DNA from: Akebia trifoliata
Lineage: Eukaryota; Streptophyta; Magnoliopsida; Ranunculales; Lardizabalaceae
Reading direction: 5' to 3'
Assembly: GCA_017979445.1 (NCBI GenBank)
Contig: CM030717.1
Coordinates: forward strand, 21,935,288-21,999,287
Length of the DNA stretch: 64,000 nucleotides
Positions within the stretch are counted from its first letter, which is position 1, and each line of letters starts with the position of its first letter. The notes beneath the pieces were generated by a model, which ran no database searches, was not told the origin of the DNA, and saw only the letters and a program-made list of their open reading frames with translations. This document shows positions 56,301 through 62,799 of this stretch, in pieces. A program made the position numbers and the translations under genes.

Positions 56301-58203
56301 GCAATTTCTCTACACCCTTTGTGCACTTGAGATCAAGATCAAAAGAGTAGAAATATTGTCTAAAAGATAATATTTTTCAAGCCTTAAAATCCTTATTTAT
56401 TGAATTTTTTCTACACATTATTTTTCTCCTTCCATAAGAAATTTCCAGCAAAAGTTAGGGTGCCAATAGCAACTCTCATTAATATTCATGCTTGTGCTCA
56501 CAGCCTCAAATTGGTTTTTTTATGCATTCAATATAATTCCATTTCCATATCCATATACTTGGAATGTTTGTTTGCTACAATTTTCTTAGTTTCGGTGGAG
56601 GTCAGCCGAATTCAACTTGTTCAGATCTTACAATTGCATATACCTGTATATTCATTTTATTTTTTAAAATTGTAAAACAGCAATTGAAGTATCAAAGATA
56701 ACTTATACAGGTATGCAGGTTATTCTGCATGGAGGGGAGTTTTTGATTTCTCCAGAAATGAGAATTCTGACACCATCGTCGGTCTCCGTAAGGCTTATCC
56801 AGAACTTGGGAAATGCTTATACTTTGATCTGGGCCCCCAAACCCACTGTGTGCTTTATGAGCTCCAAAACAAAAGGATCAATTGGATTTGGTATGTAAAT
56901 CAACCAGAGCCAGAACTGAAGGTGATCGCTCTCATCCCTTTCCTATCTTAATAATAGTAATAGGGAGCTGCTATTGGCTCCCCAACTTGTACTTATTACA
57001 CACCAATTTCTTAAACTACTTATCACACCCCAATTAAAAATTAAAACACTCTTCAAACAAATATTATAAAAAGTTTTGGTTCAAATAATCTCCATATCAT
57101 GTGCTGAATATGACAAAATTCCAAGTTCAGTACACTTTCATTTTAATTCCCAAAACATGTTTTTCTAGTGAATTCGTCACTTTTATAATCAATGAATTTG
57201 CTGATAAAATACCAACGATCTCGCTGGTAACTTATGAGCGAATTCTTTGATTTAAAGTGACAAATTCACTGGAAAAACATGTTTTGGGAATTAAAATGAA
57301 TAGTGTACCAGAATTTTGTCATAAGTTGCGCACGTTTTGGGAAATATATCAATTATTCATTATTATCTCAACTTTACAAAAAATATAACACTCAGTTCAA
57401 ACAATTTCAATGGTCATTTACAATTATGATTAGCCTCATATAAAATCCTAAACCCAAAAAATAAAAATGTAGCCAAAAAAACAAAAACGAGAGAACTTCT
57501 ATTGGCACCCTAAGTTTTACTTATTCTCAACCATTCACTTATTTTATTTATTTTTTATTGAGGTTTAAAAAGTAGAAATTGGGGTGCCAATAGTATCTCT
57601 CTAATAATATTACTTTACATCTGGTTTATTAACGATTTCTGATAAGATGTTCAATTTTTTGGATTTTGAAATGGAATTTTTTTATCTGTTTAGGGAAATT
57701 CAGTGACCATGAAAGTGAACGAGGATATGGTTGCGAAGATGCATGAGGAAGCGGAGAAAATTTGGGTTCCAGAGTTGGCAAGGGTCATGAAAGAAACAGA
57801 GGAACCTTTCATCAATGTGATATATGATTGTGATCCTTTAGAACAGCTCTTTTGGGATAATGTAGTTTTAATTGGAGATGCAGCTCACCCTACATCCCCT
57901 CATGGCCTAAGAAGCACAAACATGTCGATATTAGATGCTGTGGTATTAGGTCAATGTCTTGCTAAGTGGGGTTCGGACAACTTGAGTTTTGCTCTGAAAG
58001 AATTCCAATCAACTCGAATACCTGTCGTTTCAAAGCAAGTCTTACACTCTCGAAGAATGGGTCGTATTAAACAGGGTTTAACTCTTCCTGATCGTAAGAC
58101 TTTTGATTGGAAAATGGCCACACCTGAGGATGGCCAAGAGCTTAAACAGAGAAACATGCCATTCTTTGCTGATGCCGCTTTACAAGTTAATTCGATGTAT
58201 TAG
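35077..58203 (+). CDS. FAD-dependent monooxygenase, four exons, large transposon-filled introns
   Basis: Joining 35077-35319, 48241-48545, 56711-56921 and 57694-58203 gives 422 residues with no stop and GT-AG introns in phases 0, 2 and 0. It is a class A flavoprotein monooxygenase: GGSIAG (residues 12-17, dinucleotide-binding loop) with Glu35 for the ribose, the ADG motif (about 165-167) and GDAAHP (about 314-319, FAD phosphate and ribose contact). It resembles plant proteins related to bacterial 2,6-dihydroxypyridine 3-monooxygenase and other aromatic-ring hydroxylases, which use NAD(P)H and O2. The plant substrate is unknown to me. There is no obvious signal peptide. The ATG was chosen because the Rossmann loop starts 11 residues later. 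All key motifs are intact, so it is probably functional. Introns of 12.9, 8.2 and 0.77 kb make it unusually long. Confidence 0.9.
35320..35508 (+). other. Start of intron 1
   Basis: The intron runs from GT at 35,320 to AG at 48,240. It contains, in order: fold-back repeats, a triplicated block, a microsatellite, a complete gypsy element, a dispersed repeat and a double fold-back. 35,960-36,960 is AT-rich and I see nothing in it beyond an A-run at 36,070. Confidence 0.7.
35509..35658. repeat. Fold-back repeat in intron 1 (first)
   Basis: Inverted repeat with arms of about 55 bp. The left arm (…CTCCTCACGTGGCATTTGCAT) pairs with the right arm (ATGCACTTGCCACGTCAG…). The loop contains CCTTGGGATACACAG. 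Confidence 0.75.
35702..35953. repeat. Fold-back repeat in intron 1 (second)
   Basis: Inverted repeat with arms of about 115 bp, from GTATTGATTTTCTAACTCAAT to GATTGAGTTCAAAAATCAGC. The internal text CCTTGGGATACA matches the loop of the neighbouring fold-back, so the two may be related MITE-like elements. Confidence 0.75.
36970..37435 (+). repeat. Three tandem copies of a 120-185-bp block in intron 1
   Basis: Units starting near 36,970, 37,131 and 37,314 share AGCTTT(T/A)G.AAATAA, TCTCC.CATGTAA.GT, CTCAAGAGGATGG, TCGA.CATG and TTATTT(T/C)CC.AG. The third copy is truncated. No coding signal. Confidence 0.8.
37648..37668 (+). repeat. (GA)n microsatellite
   Basis: About 10 perfect GA dinucleotides followed by GTGTGTG, inside intron 1. 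Confidence 0.9.
37974..38541 (+). repeat. 5' LTR of the intron 1 gypsy element
   Basis: 568 bp, TGTAGAGGGAAATAACCGC to CTGACCCCACA. The promoter-proximal phrase GGATCCATAAATAACACG contains a TATA-like ATAAATAA (about 38,334). Confidence 0.9.
38545..38564 (+). other. Primer binding site region of the intron 1 gypsy
   Basis: TTTGGCGCCGTTCATGGGAA follows the LTR by three bases. The third gypsy element in the window has the related TTTGGCGCTGTCCGTGGGAG at the same place. I could not match it to a particular tRNA with confidence. Confidence 0.6.
38589..39635 (+). pseudogene. gag of the intron 1 gypsy
   Basis: Starts MERSTRTIDVN and passes through a Met/Lys/Gln-rich coiled-coil-like stretch. Frame changes follow near 38,700 and 38,830. 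The retrotransposon gag domain is clear further on: SFDELCIAFVTRYIGNRKS, SGESIKDFTRRFRKDAMS and LSELFERAKKYIRLEDDP. A TAG at about 39,420 and other breaks show it is dead. It resembles the gag at 62,800-63,980. Confidence 0.8.
39636..40050 (+). pseudogene. Residual linker, deletion junction
   Basis: Broken protein-like text (GTYFSMPPSEILPFIANEPY, then RRFLQRLAEQDRLRDLL) follows gag. There is no protease, RT or RNase H motif before the integrase begins about 40,051, where VDESYAE is followed directly by EIHEGDCGNHSG. The deletion probably sits within 40,020-40,060. Confidence 0.55.
40051..41108 (+). pseudogene. Integrase of the intron 1 gypsy
   Basis: H-H-C-C finger (EIHEGDCGNHSGVR, HCDNCQRYG) followed by the core: GIDLVGSLPRA, VVTDYFTK, TIVSDSRRQF in place of the usual D-N-G, and GNEQAEATNKVLIDML with the catalytic Glu. 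Later come WAYMTIARTSTGMFPF and, near the C-terminus, LGPNWEGPYRIVK. Several TAG/TGA stops interrupt it. It ends near 41,108. Confidence 0.85.
41109..42480 (+). other. 3' region of the intron 1 gypsy with a repeated block
   Basis: 41,150-41,690 contains four to five diverged copies of a roughly 115-bp unit with TTCTCTGCCTTAATTGGCAGAG and GATGGATCC(T/C)G..TGGATCCG. 41,900-42,480 is A-rich with AGCACA/GCAACACAA-type repeats. No sense ORF. Confidence 0.65.
42490..44816 (-). pseudogene. Antisense ORF of the intron 1 gypsy (aORF)
   Basis: Read on the minus strand, the ORF starts MAANVTQRRKGLYIPTYVS at 44,816. A frameshift near 44,610 brings in ANVYRLVEIVEKMGITPDDF. Near 44,353 the frame ends at TFQ followed by GTAAGACTGG, and TTTTCACAG near 44,260 leads into DSSTISAVEARKEQRKTSK. 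That fits a spliced intron of about 95 bp. Further on are RKRHKLIRKNL (basic, possibly nuclear targeting) and, at about 43,290-43,060, a heptad-like stretch (EYEEKITLLHAELASS, LDLEANYRRLADLQ) predicted to form a coiled coil. Tat-lineage elements are known to carry antisense extra ORFs between pol and the 3' LTR. Function is unknown. Frameshifts and stops mean it is probably inactive. Confidence 0.65.
44991..44998 (-). promoter_or_regulatory. Antisense TATA box for the aORF
   Basis: On the minus strand the sequence reads CTCCTATAAATAAGAGAC, about 180 bp upstream of the antisense start codon. The intervening leader is CT-rich and has no ATG in the parts I checked. It lies inside the element, between the antisense ORF and the 3' LTR, and would drive transcription opposite to both element and host gene. 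Confidence 0.55.
45277..45846 (+). repeat. 3' LTR of the intron 1 gypsy element
   Basis: 570 bp, TGTATAGGGAAATAACCGC to CTGACCCCACA, followed by the CTAAT target duplication. Confidence 0.92.
46312..46430 (+). repeat. Dispersed repeat, first copy
   Basis: About 120 bp including AAACTTGCACTACCTCAAGAT, GGTGTGCCTACAACACCACC and CCGACGCCCAAGTCAA. A diverged copy lies at about 59,205-59,330. It resembles the end of some LTR or transposon, but I found no terminal structure. Confidence 0.6.
46431..46800 (+). other. Intron 1 sequence without a recognised gene
   Basis: A short open stretch at 46,504-46,734 has no recognisable motif. A CA-rich microsatellite (CACACACACACA, then CGCACACATATACAC) ends at about 46,797. 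Confidence 0.5.
46801..47129. repeat. Double fold-back element in intron 1
   Basis: A 329-bp inverted repeat with outer ends ACCCTACGCTTTACCAAACG and CGTTTGGTAAAGCGTAGGGT. Nested inside, the phrase GTTAGAAGTTTTGGAATGGG occurs twice in forward and twice in reverse form, so each half folds into its own hairpin (46,840-46,932 and 46,995-47,092) within the larger one. No target duplication is evident. Confidence 0.9.
47130..48240 (+). other. End of intron 1
   Basis: AT-rich, with no gene, repeat unit or terminal structure that I can see. The splice acceptor is TTCTGAGAAG at 48,231-48,240. Confidence 0.6.
48241..48545 (+). CDS. Monooxygenase exon 2
   Basis: Residues 82 to 183 (in part), from NQATDGEKKIRW through the substrate-side segment to LIAADGCLSTIRQ and LPNLKLR, with the last codon split AG|G. 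Donor GTTCGTGG at 48,546. Confidence 0.9.
48731..49491. mobile_element. hAT-like non-autonomous element within the MITE
   Basis: 761 bp with imperfect terminal inverted repeats CAGTGTTTTTAGAGGC and GCCTTAGTGTTTGAAAACATTG. The 8-bp flanks AGTTAAAC (48723-48730) and AGTTGAAC (49492-49499) differ at one base. Subterminal GTGAGGC/GCCTCAC repeats occur at both ends. No transposase is encoded; an open stretch at 48,801-49,094 is Phe/Leu-rich low complexity. Confidence 0.8.
49653..50299 (+). repeat. 5' LTR of the copia element
   Basis: 647 bp, starting TGTTGGATATTTTCAACAAT (itself a small palindrome) and ending GAAATTTCCAACA. Confidence 0.93.
50329..53690 (+). pseudogene. copia gag-pol: gag, protease, integrase, RT
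   Basis: Starts MEGSIAHSIQ. gag is followed through frame changes by LDCFNGQNFTRWQEKV and MYELQQIVGNLKTRG. A zinc-knuckle-like CYFYNKPDHYA lacks part of its C-C-H-C set. The protease has WLDTGATIHI, the intact D-T-G. Pre-integrase and integrase follow: SLWHRRLEYVNYRS, FIDDCSRYAYVYLL, and SPQQNGIAERKNRTLVEM with the catalytic Glu. RT shows KWIFKRKLNVDGSINKFK, TYAPVVRISS, KSLYGLKQAPIQWYEKF and ICLYVDDMLI, the catalytic Y-V-D-D. In-frame stops and frameshifts occur in every domain, so it is inactive. Confidence 0.88.
53693..54594. mobile_element. hAT-like element inside the copia RNase H region
   Basis: 902 bp with terminal inverted repeats TAGGGGTGTCAAT and ATTGCCACCCCTA. The flanking octamers GGGATTAT (53685-53692) and GGGATTAG (54595-54602) differ at the last base, as expected for an old hAT 8-bp duplication. 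Removing it restores the copia reading RVLRYLKG, then RNYKLHY. No transposase. Confidence 0.85.
54603..55140 (+). pseudogene. copia RNase H remnant
   Basis: Continues the copia polyprotein after the hAT-like insertion (RNYKLHYVGYP, then broken text corresponding to SYSDASWN-like and ALIDASKEVEWLRNL-like RNase H segments in shifting frames). About 55,140-55,798 is the copia 3' untranslated part. Confidence 0.7.
55799..56450 (+). repeat. 3' LTR of the copia element
   Basis: 652-bp partner of the 5' LTR, preceded by GAAAATGGGAAGGGAT and followed by AAAGT. Confidence 0.93.
56711..56921 (+). CDS. Monooxygenase exon 3
   Basis: Acceptor TTATACAG, first base completing an Arg codon, then YAGYSAWRGVFDFSRNENSD through LRKAYPELGKCLYFDLGPQ to NQPEPELK, with donor GTGATCGC. 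The nearby second AG (…GTATGCAG) would remove three residues and break the frame with exon 2, so the upstream acceptor is preferred. Confidence 0.88.
56963..57601. mobile_element. Second copy of the hAT-like MITE, in intron 3
   Basis: Terminal repeats GGGAGCTGCTATTGGCTCCC and GGGGTGCCAATAGTATCTCTC, flanked by TAGTAATA (56955-56962) and TAATAATA (57602-57609), one mismatch. Internal text such as CAATTAAAAATTAAAACACTC and ACACTCAGTTCAAACAATTT matches, in reverse orientation, the copy split across intron 2. An additional internal terminal-like motif (GAGAGAACTTCTATTGGCACC at 57,488) suggests a rearranged or doubled end. Confidence 0.75.
57110..57322. repeat. Fold-back insertion inside the intron 3 MITE
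   Basis: Inverted repeat with arms of about 70 bp: ATGACAAAATTCC..TACACT, TTCATTTTAATTCCCAAAAC and TTTTTC(T/C)AGTGAATT pair with their reverse complements on the right. It interrupts text shared with the other MITE copy, so it is a separate insertion or a family-specific core. Confidence 0.75.
57694..58203 (+). CDS. Monooxygenase exon 4
   Basis: Acceptor TCTGTTTAG, then GNSVTMKVNEDMVAKMHEEA, VIYDCDPLEQLFWDNV, LIGDAAHPTSPHGLRSTNM and SKQVLHSRRMGRIKQGL, ending FFADAALQVNSMY and TAG. It holds the second FAD-contact motif and the helical C-terminus (residues 254-422). Confidence 0.93.
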   Translation, partial: GNSVTMKVNEDMVAKMHEEAEKIWVPELARVMKETEEPFINVIYDCDPLEQLFWDNVVLIGDAAHPTSPHGLRSTNMSILDAVVLGQCLAKWGSDNLSFALKEFQSTRIPVVSKQVLHSRRMGRIKQGLTLPDRKTFDWKMATPEDGQELKQRNMPFFADAALQVNSMY

Positions 58204-60359
58204 TTCTTATAACATTTGTCATCCTTTGTCTCAATTGAATCTGCTTTGGGTATATATATGCATTGTTGTAAGAATTGTTTATTGTTGTAGATAATACAGA
58301 GAGTAATAATGGCTGGAAACCATCACTATTTAGGACGAATGGTGTAGTTAAGGTAGAACGGTTGCATGAAAGCTTCACTAAATTCCACCTATTCTTACTC
58401 AAGGAAAGAATCTACGTATTTGCCCTCAACAGTTAGTGTGGTTAGTAGATACGTTAGATGAGCTTCAAAATGCTTTACATAGCCATATGTACCATTGCTG
58501 GTAAAATGAACTAAATGTTCGCATCTTAATCCAAACCTAGTTGTTGCTTAGCTGCTAGCACTCATTTGGACGACACCCAATTGCACTTTTATACGTAACG
58601 TCTAAGCAGATAACAAATAGAAACATTTTCAGGTAACTTTTGTGCTTCGTTTAAACATCCCATAATGAAATATCAACTTTGTAATCTTAGCAATTAGTTT
58701 TTGAATCATTTCAATCCCCTTGTACCAACTCACCACTCTACCCCCACAAAAAAAAAAAAAAAATTCATGCAAAGGAACCAAGGTCGCAATTCATGAGAAC
58801 TGTAATATTACACACCGTCGGTGCGTATGTTTGGTGACATGAATTGACGATAAGCTTTCATGTGGCCACTAACACATCAAAAGATTGAGTCCGTTTGGAC
58901 ACGTGTTGTATTTTTAAAATTGGAAAATTCACATAGTTGGTGAGTAGATTAGGCCGATTGAGACCCCACGTGTCAACTCCTTTGAGTACTTAAAAGGACT
59001 CAGCAAAAGTGACACCTGGCAATGTCAGATCACTTGGCTGAGTGATCCTTACGTTAAGGAAAGAACATGAAAATAGTAAGAGAATCCAAGTGAATCCTAA
59101 CAAAGGATCTTATACGATCTTGGGATTCTTATCTTTGTCATATTCTTAGATCAGATTAGAAAGTATTTATTATGAGAAAGGATTCTGTAATTGTAAAAAC
59201 TTGCATTACCTTGAGATTTATGACGATACCTCGCGATCTCCTCTCCTCGTGCCCTTAAGTGTGCCTGCAACAACACCTCTTCGACGCTCAAGTCAAAATT
59301 TTAGTATAAAAATAGTGCAAAATCTAGAGGGGGGAGAATAACTCATACCTTTTGGTACCTCTATCCATCAATTTATAGAGATGAAATCTTAGGATCCCTT
59401 TAGATCCTATTATTGATTTGACTTTTATTAGATTTAAAAGGTCAATCTTCCTTGGTGATTTGGAATGTATCTAGTAAATATATAGTTCCCATACATTCAT
59501 CATTTTTTGGGACTTTTCTTAATCAGAATTTTAACCCCTTTTGATCTAATCCCTAATTTACTCCAACTAAGATCCGAACCCACGGTTGATTTGTGATCGA
59601 CGTGAAAACTCATTCAAGTTATCTCAGTCACGATGGACACTGGCATAACACACACAAAAATAAAAAATAAAAAACTAGTTTAAAAACAACTCCAAGGCAC
59701 CACTTTTTCCCCTTTGATGCACTAGCGATGAACTCTTTTAAGACTCTTTAATAGCCATGAGTCAAGCTTACCCTCGTATCTCCATACCAAACTTGAATCC
59801 CTAAGTTCCATGTGTGGCCCCTTGGTACCTAACAAGAAATATCTTCCACAATACCCCCTCTCGGGGGTTTGGACTTTCCAAGCGCCTGAGAACAAATGAA
59901 CGGTACCATGTGACATGTGGCCGCACACCTTATAAATTCTTATTTTGAGGTCTAAGATCTATTTAGTTAATGTCCATGCCATGCATCATCTGTTTGTTTT
60001 ACTTTCAAAAGTATGGCGATTATAATTACCTCGATTTATTTAAATCACTAATTTTGTTACATGCCTCGAAGTATTTTTCACAAATACATTGTCTATTTCC
60101 CCTTTTTTTTTTGTCATTTCCTCTTTATCAACCAGGTTTGATGCTATAATGAGTCAAAACACTTAAGCTAATAGTTATAATCTCCTATGGTTGGTCTTGG
60201 AACAAAACTCAATTAAACCCACCCCTAATGATTAGATTTGGCTCCCTTATGAACCAATCAATATTAAAAACAATGACGAATTAGCTTGATCTTCATTGGT
60301 CGAGCTTGGTTATCTTGAACTAAGTTTTTATTAACGAAGAACTGACCTCCAATGTTCAG
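58204..60359. other. 3' flank and intergenic sequence
   Basis: 58,204-58,450 is probably the monooxygenase 3' UTR; AATAAT near 58,304 is a weak poly(A) signal candidate. The remainder is AT-rich. It includes an A-run at 58,748 and a copy of the dispersed repeat also seen in intron 1. I see no gene. Confidence 0.55.
59205..59330 (+). repeat. Dispersed repeat, second copy
   Basis: AAACTTGCATTACCTTGAGAT, AGTGTGCCTGCAACAACACC and TCGACGCTCAAGTCAA align with the copy at 46,312-46,430 at roughly three quarters identity by eye. Confidence 0.6.
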
Positions 60360-60855
60360 GCTTAGATCCCTTTACGCGCCAAGACTTTCAATGTGTGCCG
60401 ACCCCTTATGGTCGAACTTGACGCCCGTAACAAGCCAATGCTTTTCAAACCCCCTAAATGGTCGAGCTTGGTTCCCCCAATGAGTGAAGGTTTGCCAACC
60501 CTAAATGACCGTGCTTGTCTCCCCCAACGAGTCAAGGCTTGCCAACCCCATACGGTTGAGTTTGGCTTTCCCAATAAACCAAGACTTTGCCAACTCCACA
60601 CAGTCGAACTTGGCTACCCCAACGAGCCAAGGTTTTCCAATCCTAAATGGTTGGGCTTGGCTCTCCCAACAACCTCAAACGGTTGGGCTCTACTCTCCCA
60701 ACGAGCCAAGACTTGCCAACCCCACACGGTCGAGCATGACTCCCCCAACGAGCCAAAGCTTGCTAACCCCACACGGCCGGGCTTGGCCCTCCCAACGAGC
60801 CAAGGCTTTCCAACCCCAAACGATCAGGCTTTGCTCTCTATACAAATTAAGGCTT
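60360..60855 (+). repeat. 48-bp minisatellite
   Basis: About ten units with the core CTCCCAACGAGCCAAGGCTT and GCCAACCCCACACGGTCGAG. Successive cores begin near 60,482, 60,529, 60,576, 60,624, 60,703, 60,750 and 60,797, a 47-48-bp period with one shortened unit. More diverged units extend upstream to about 60,170. Open frames on both strands here are a by-product of a period divisible by three. Confidence 0.9.
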
Positions 60856-60892
60856 TCGAGTTTAAACTGATCTCATATGGTCAGGTTTTGCA

Positions 60893-61017
60893 CTAAGTGA
60901 TCCTGCACGAATGACTTAGGATGTGGACAAGACTCATCATATGAGTCGAGTGTGATGCTAAGTGATCCCGCACAATCAACTTAGGATGTGGACCGGACTC
61001 CCTATATGAGTTAGGTG
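60893..61017 (+). repeat. Two-copy 65-bp tandem repeat
   Basis: CTAAGTGATCC(T/C)GCAC, ACTTAGGATGTGGAC and TATATGAGT.. recur at 60,893 and 60,958, directly after the minisatellite. Confidence 0.85.
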
Positions 61018-62202
61018 TTTGTCAGGTTCCTCTGCATCTTGCATCTCTTTAAGTAATAGAAATAAAACAATTGTAACAAAAATCAATGTAGTAACAATCC
61101 AATGTTATCGATTTGTGTCTTTACCTAAAATCACATAAGTCAAACTCACTCGACTCGTCGATTTGAGATCAATAAGTCAAGATCGGTTGCACATTAGCAA
61201 ATTAGTCTGATGAACCCCTACTTATACCACTTGGTAAGTAAAATTCGGATTAAGCCTCAAATTATATCATTTTACTCGACCAAAGTTGTAAAGTTTGACT
61301 CTTGATTCGAACTTGCACTTAGCTCCCATGTCACTTTTTTGTCGAGTTAATTCATGTAATAAATAGGGTCCCGTAGAATCCTTAATTATGGGTATAACCC
61401 GAGCCCCTCGAGCAATGTAGTTGCTTGACAGAGTGTATTGGTTGACTTTGTCAAGACGATAATTCAGTAACTTGGCTCACCAAGTTGGGTTTGGGTTAAG
61501 CCCCCCTTATTTTTACTTAACTCGATTGAGTCACCAAATTACAAATCAGGTCAAATTGACCTCTCATGACTTAATTGAGTCATCGACTAATTAATTAGAC
61601 TTGTTAGCTCAATTGGGTCTCAACGAACATTAAATTTCATGCCAACTCTCTACTTTTTATATCATGACCCATACGTGATCTCAATAAAATCGGTGTGCAT
61701 TTAAGGCATCCAACAACCCCCAGTTTATTTTTTTTGACAATTTACTTATTATTCTTTACCCAATTATTTTTCATTCAAGAAGGGGAAGGGGTCCCATATA
61801 TCAATAATGAGGTATAGACCAAGCACCGAACTCAACCCAACCTTCTCAAGCTCCAACCAAGGGTTTTATGCACATCAAATTTGATGTCCATAGCTACACC
61901 CAACAATCTTTTATGCCTTTTCAATTACCTTAAATGATGCAGAAACTTTGTTGCCTTGTTTGTTTCCTTGTTACATAACAGAGTACGTATCCCTTCCTTT
62001 CTAGACCTCGTGCACTGCCCACGCAATGTTTCCAATCTTGTCAACGCCGCACGTGTGCAACAAAACACACTTCCTCCTTTCACACACGTTACGTCTCTCA
62101 CTCTCACATGGCTGCAATTAGTCCTTCTTAACCCCATCGCAAACCTAGCTGCCCCAGTCAGAACCCCCAGTGTGGTTGCCATTAACCATGGTTAATAATG
62201 AC
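61018..62202. other. Intergenic sequence
   Basis: No gene recognised. Short open frames on opposite strands at 61,925-62,195 overlap one another and lack any family motif. 61,140-61,640 is rich in GACTC/GAGTC-type words from diverged ACTCGACT repeats. Confidence 0.5.
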
Positions 62203-62752
62203 TGTGGAGGAGTAAAAACCCTACTAATAAGAGAATGCCTTGTAAGTCGGAAACGCACTAGAGGTTTGGGTACACATACTCCCGATCCATGATAAGTCGG
62301 GATAGACAAAAAAGGATAATAACCACGTGGGAGGATAGGGTGTGGTGATCCCTAGAATCACGGGATTTTTGAATGCGAGATCTCATATCCTAACTTTAAG
62401 GGATTGAGCGTTAAATTCTTCAAAGAAAGAAATCACAGATCCTAACTTTAAGGGATCGAGCGTTTAATTTTTCAAAAGAAGAAAGATTGATACAAAAGAC
62501 GAGGAGAAATAGAAGGGATGAGGCTCTATAAAGAGGGGAGGCAGCATACAATGAGGAGGGAGGAAAAAATAAAGGAAAAATCGGAGAGTGGAGTGAATAT
62601 AAAATATCTTTTTACATAATTTAACTTTGGCATCGGAGGCTTTTTTTTTCCAGGGAAGATCGGGGAGCGTAATTCGTAAAGTCCCATCTTCAGATTAAGG
62701 ACTAGCGAAAGTACATTCGAGATTTCTTTTTCAGCGCAGATCGGGGGACTAT
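62203..62752 (+). repeat. 5' LTR (probable) of the third gypsy
   Basis: About 550 bp ending near GATCGGGGGACTAT, before the primer site. It contains a duplicated 54-bp block (CCTAACTTTAAGGGAT(T/C)GAGC at about 62,388 and 62,442). The partner LTR is not in the window, so both borders are estimates. Confidence 0.6.
62527..62533 (+). promoter_or_regulatory. LTR TATA box
   Basis: GGCTCTATAAAGAGGGG in the LTR about 225 bp before the primer site, typical placement for an LTR promoter. Confidence 0.6.
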
Positions 62753-62753
62753 A

Positions 62754-62774
62754 ATTTGGCGCTGTCCGTGGGAG
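62754..62774 (+). other. Primer binding site region of the third gypsy
   Basis: TTTGGCGCTGTCCGTGGGAG, at the position expected just after the LTR and like the site at 38,545. The tRNA was not identified. Confidence 0.6.
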
Positions 62775-62799
62775 CGAAAAGCAGAAACGCGACAAACAC

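Larger units (their letters stand above)
49653..56450 (+). mobile_element. Ty1/copia LTR retrotransposon in intron 2
   Basis: A 6,798-bp element with LTRs at 49653-50299 and 55799-56450, TGTTGGATATTT to CC(A)GCA ends, and a perfect target duplication AAAGT (49648-49652 and 56451-56455). The order gag, protease, integrase, RT, RNase H identifies Ty1/copia. GAAAATGGGAAGGGAT just before the 3' LTR is its PPT. I did not recognise a standard initiator-tRNA primer site after the 5' LTR (sequence GTTTTAGACAATATTC). A hAT-like element sits inside the RNase H region. LTRs differ at about 11 of 143 leading positions by hand count. Confidence 0.95.
48637..56477. mobile_element. hAT-like MITE in intron 2, split by two later insertions
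   Basis: Terminal inverted repeats GAGAGCTGCTATTGGC and GCCAATAGCAACTCTC, flanked by the perfect 8-bp duplication ATTAATAT (48629-48636 and 56478-56485). The element's own sequence is only 48,637-48,730, 49,500-49,652 and 56,456-56,477. The rest is a small hAT-like element and a copia element inserted into it. Internal text (AACACTCAGTTC.., read in reverse) matches the intron 3 copy. Confidence 0.85.

Noticed and set aside
35077..58203. Two separate genes, one at 35 kb and one at 48-58 kb
   Set aside because: Exon phases join without a break, and the N-terminal FAD loop at 35 kb is needed to complete the domain that continues at 48 kb.
60393..60896. A 167-residue open frame as a repeat protein
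   Set aside because: It lies exactly on the 48-bp minisatellite. Another frame and the opposite strand are also open, and no motif is recognised.
61925..62195. Opposing small open frames just before the third gypsy
   Set aside because: They overlap each other on both strands and show no family motif, initiation context or splice signals.
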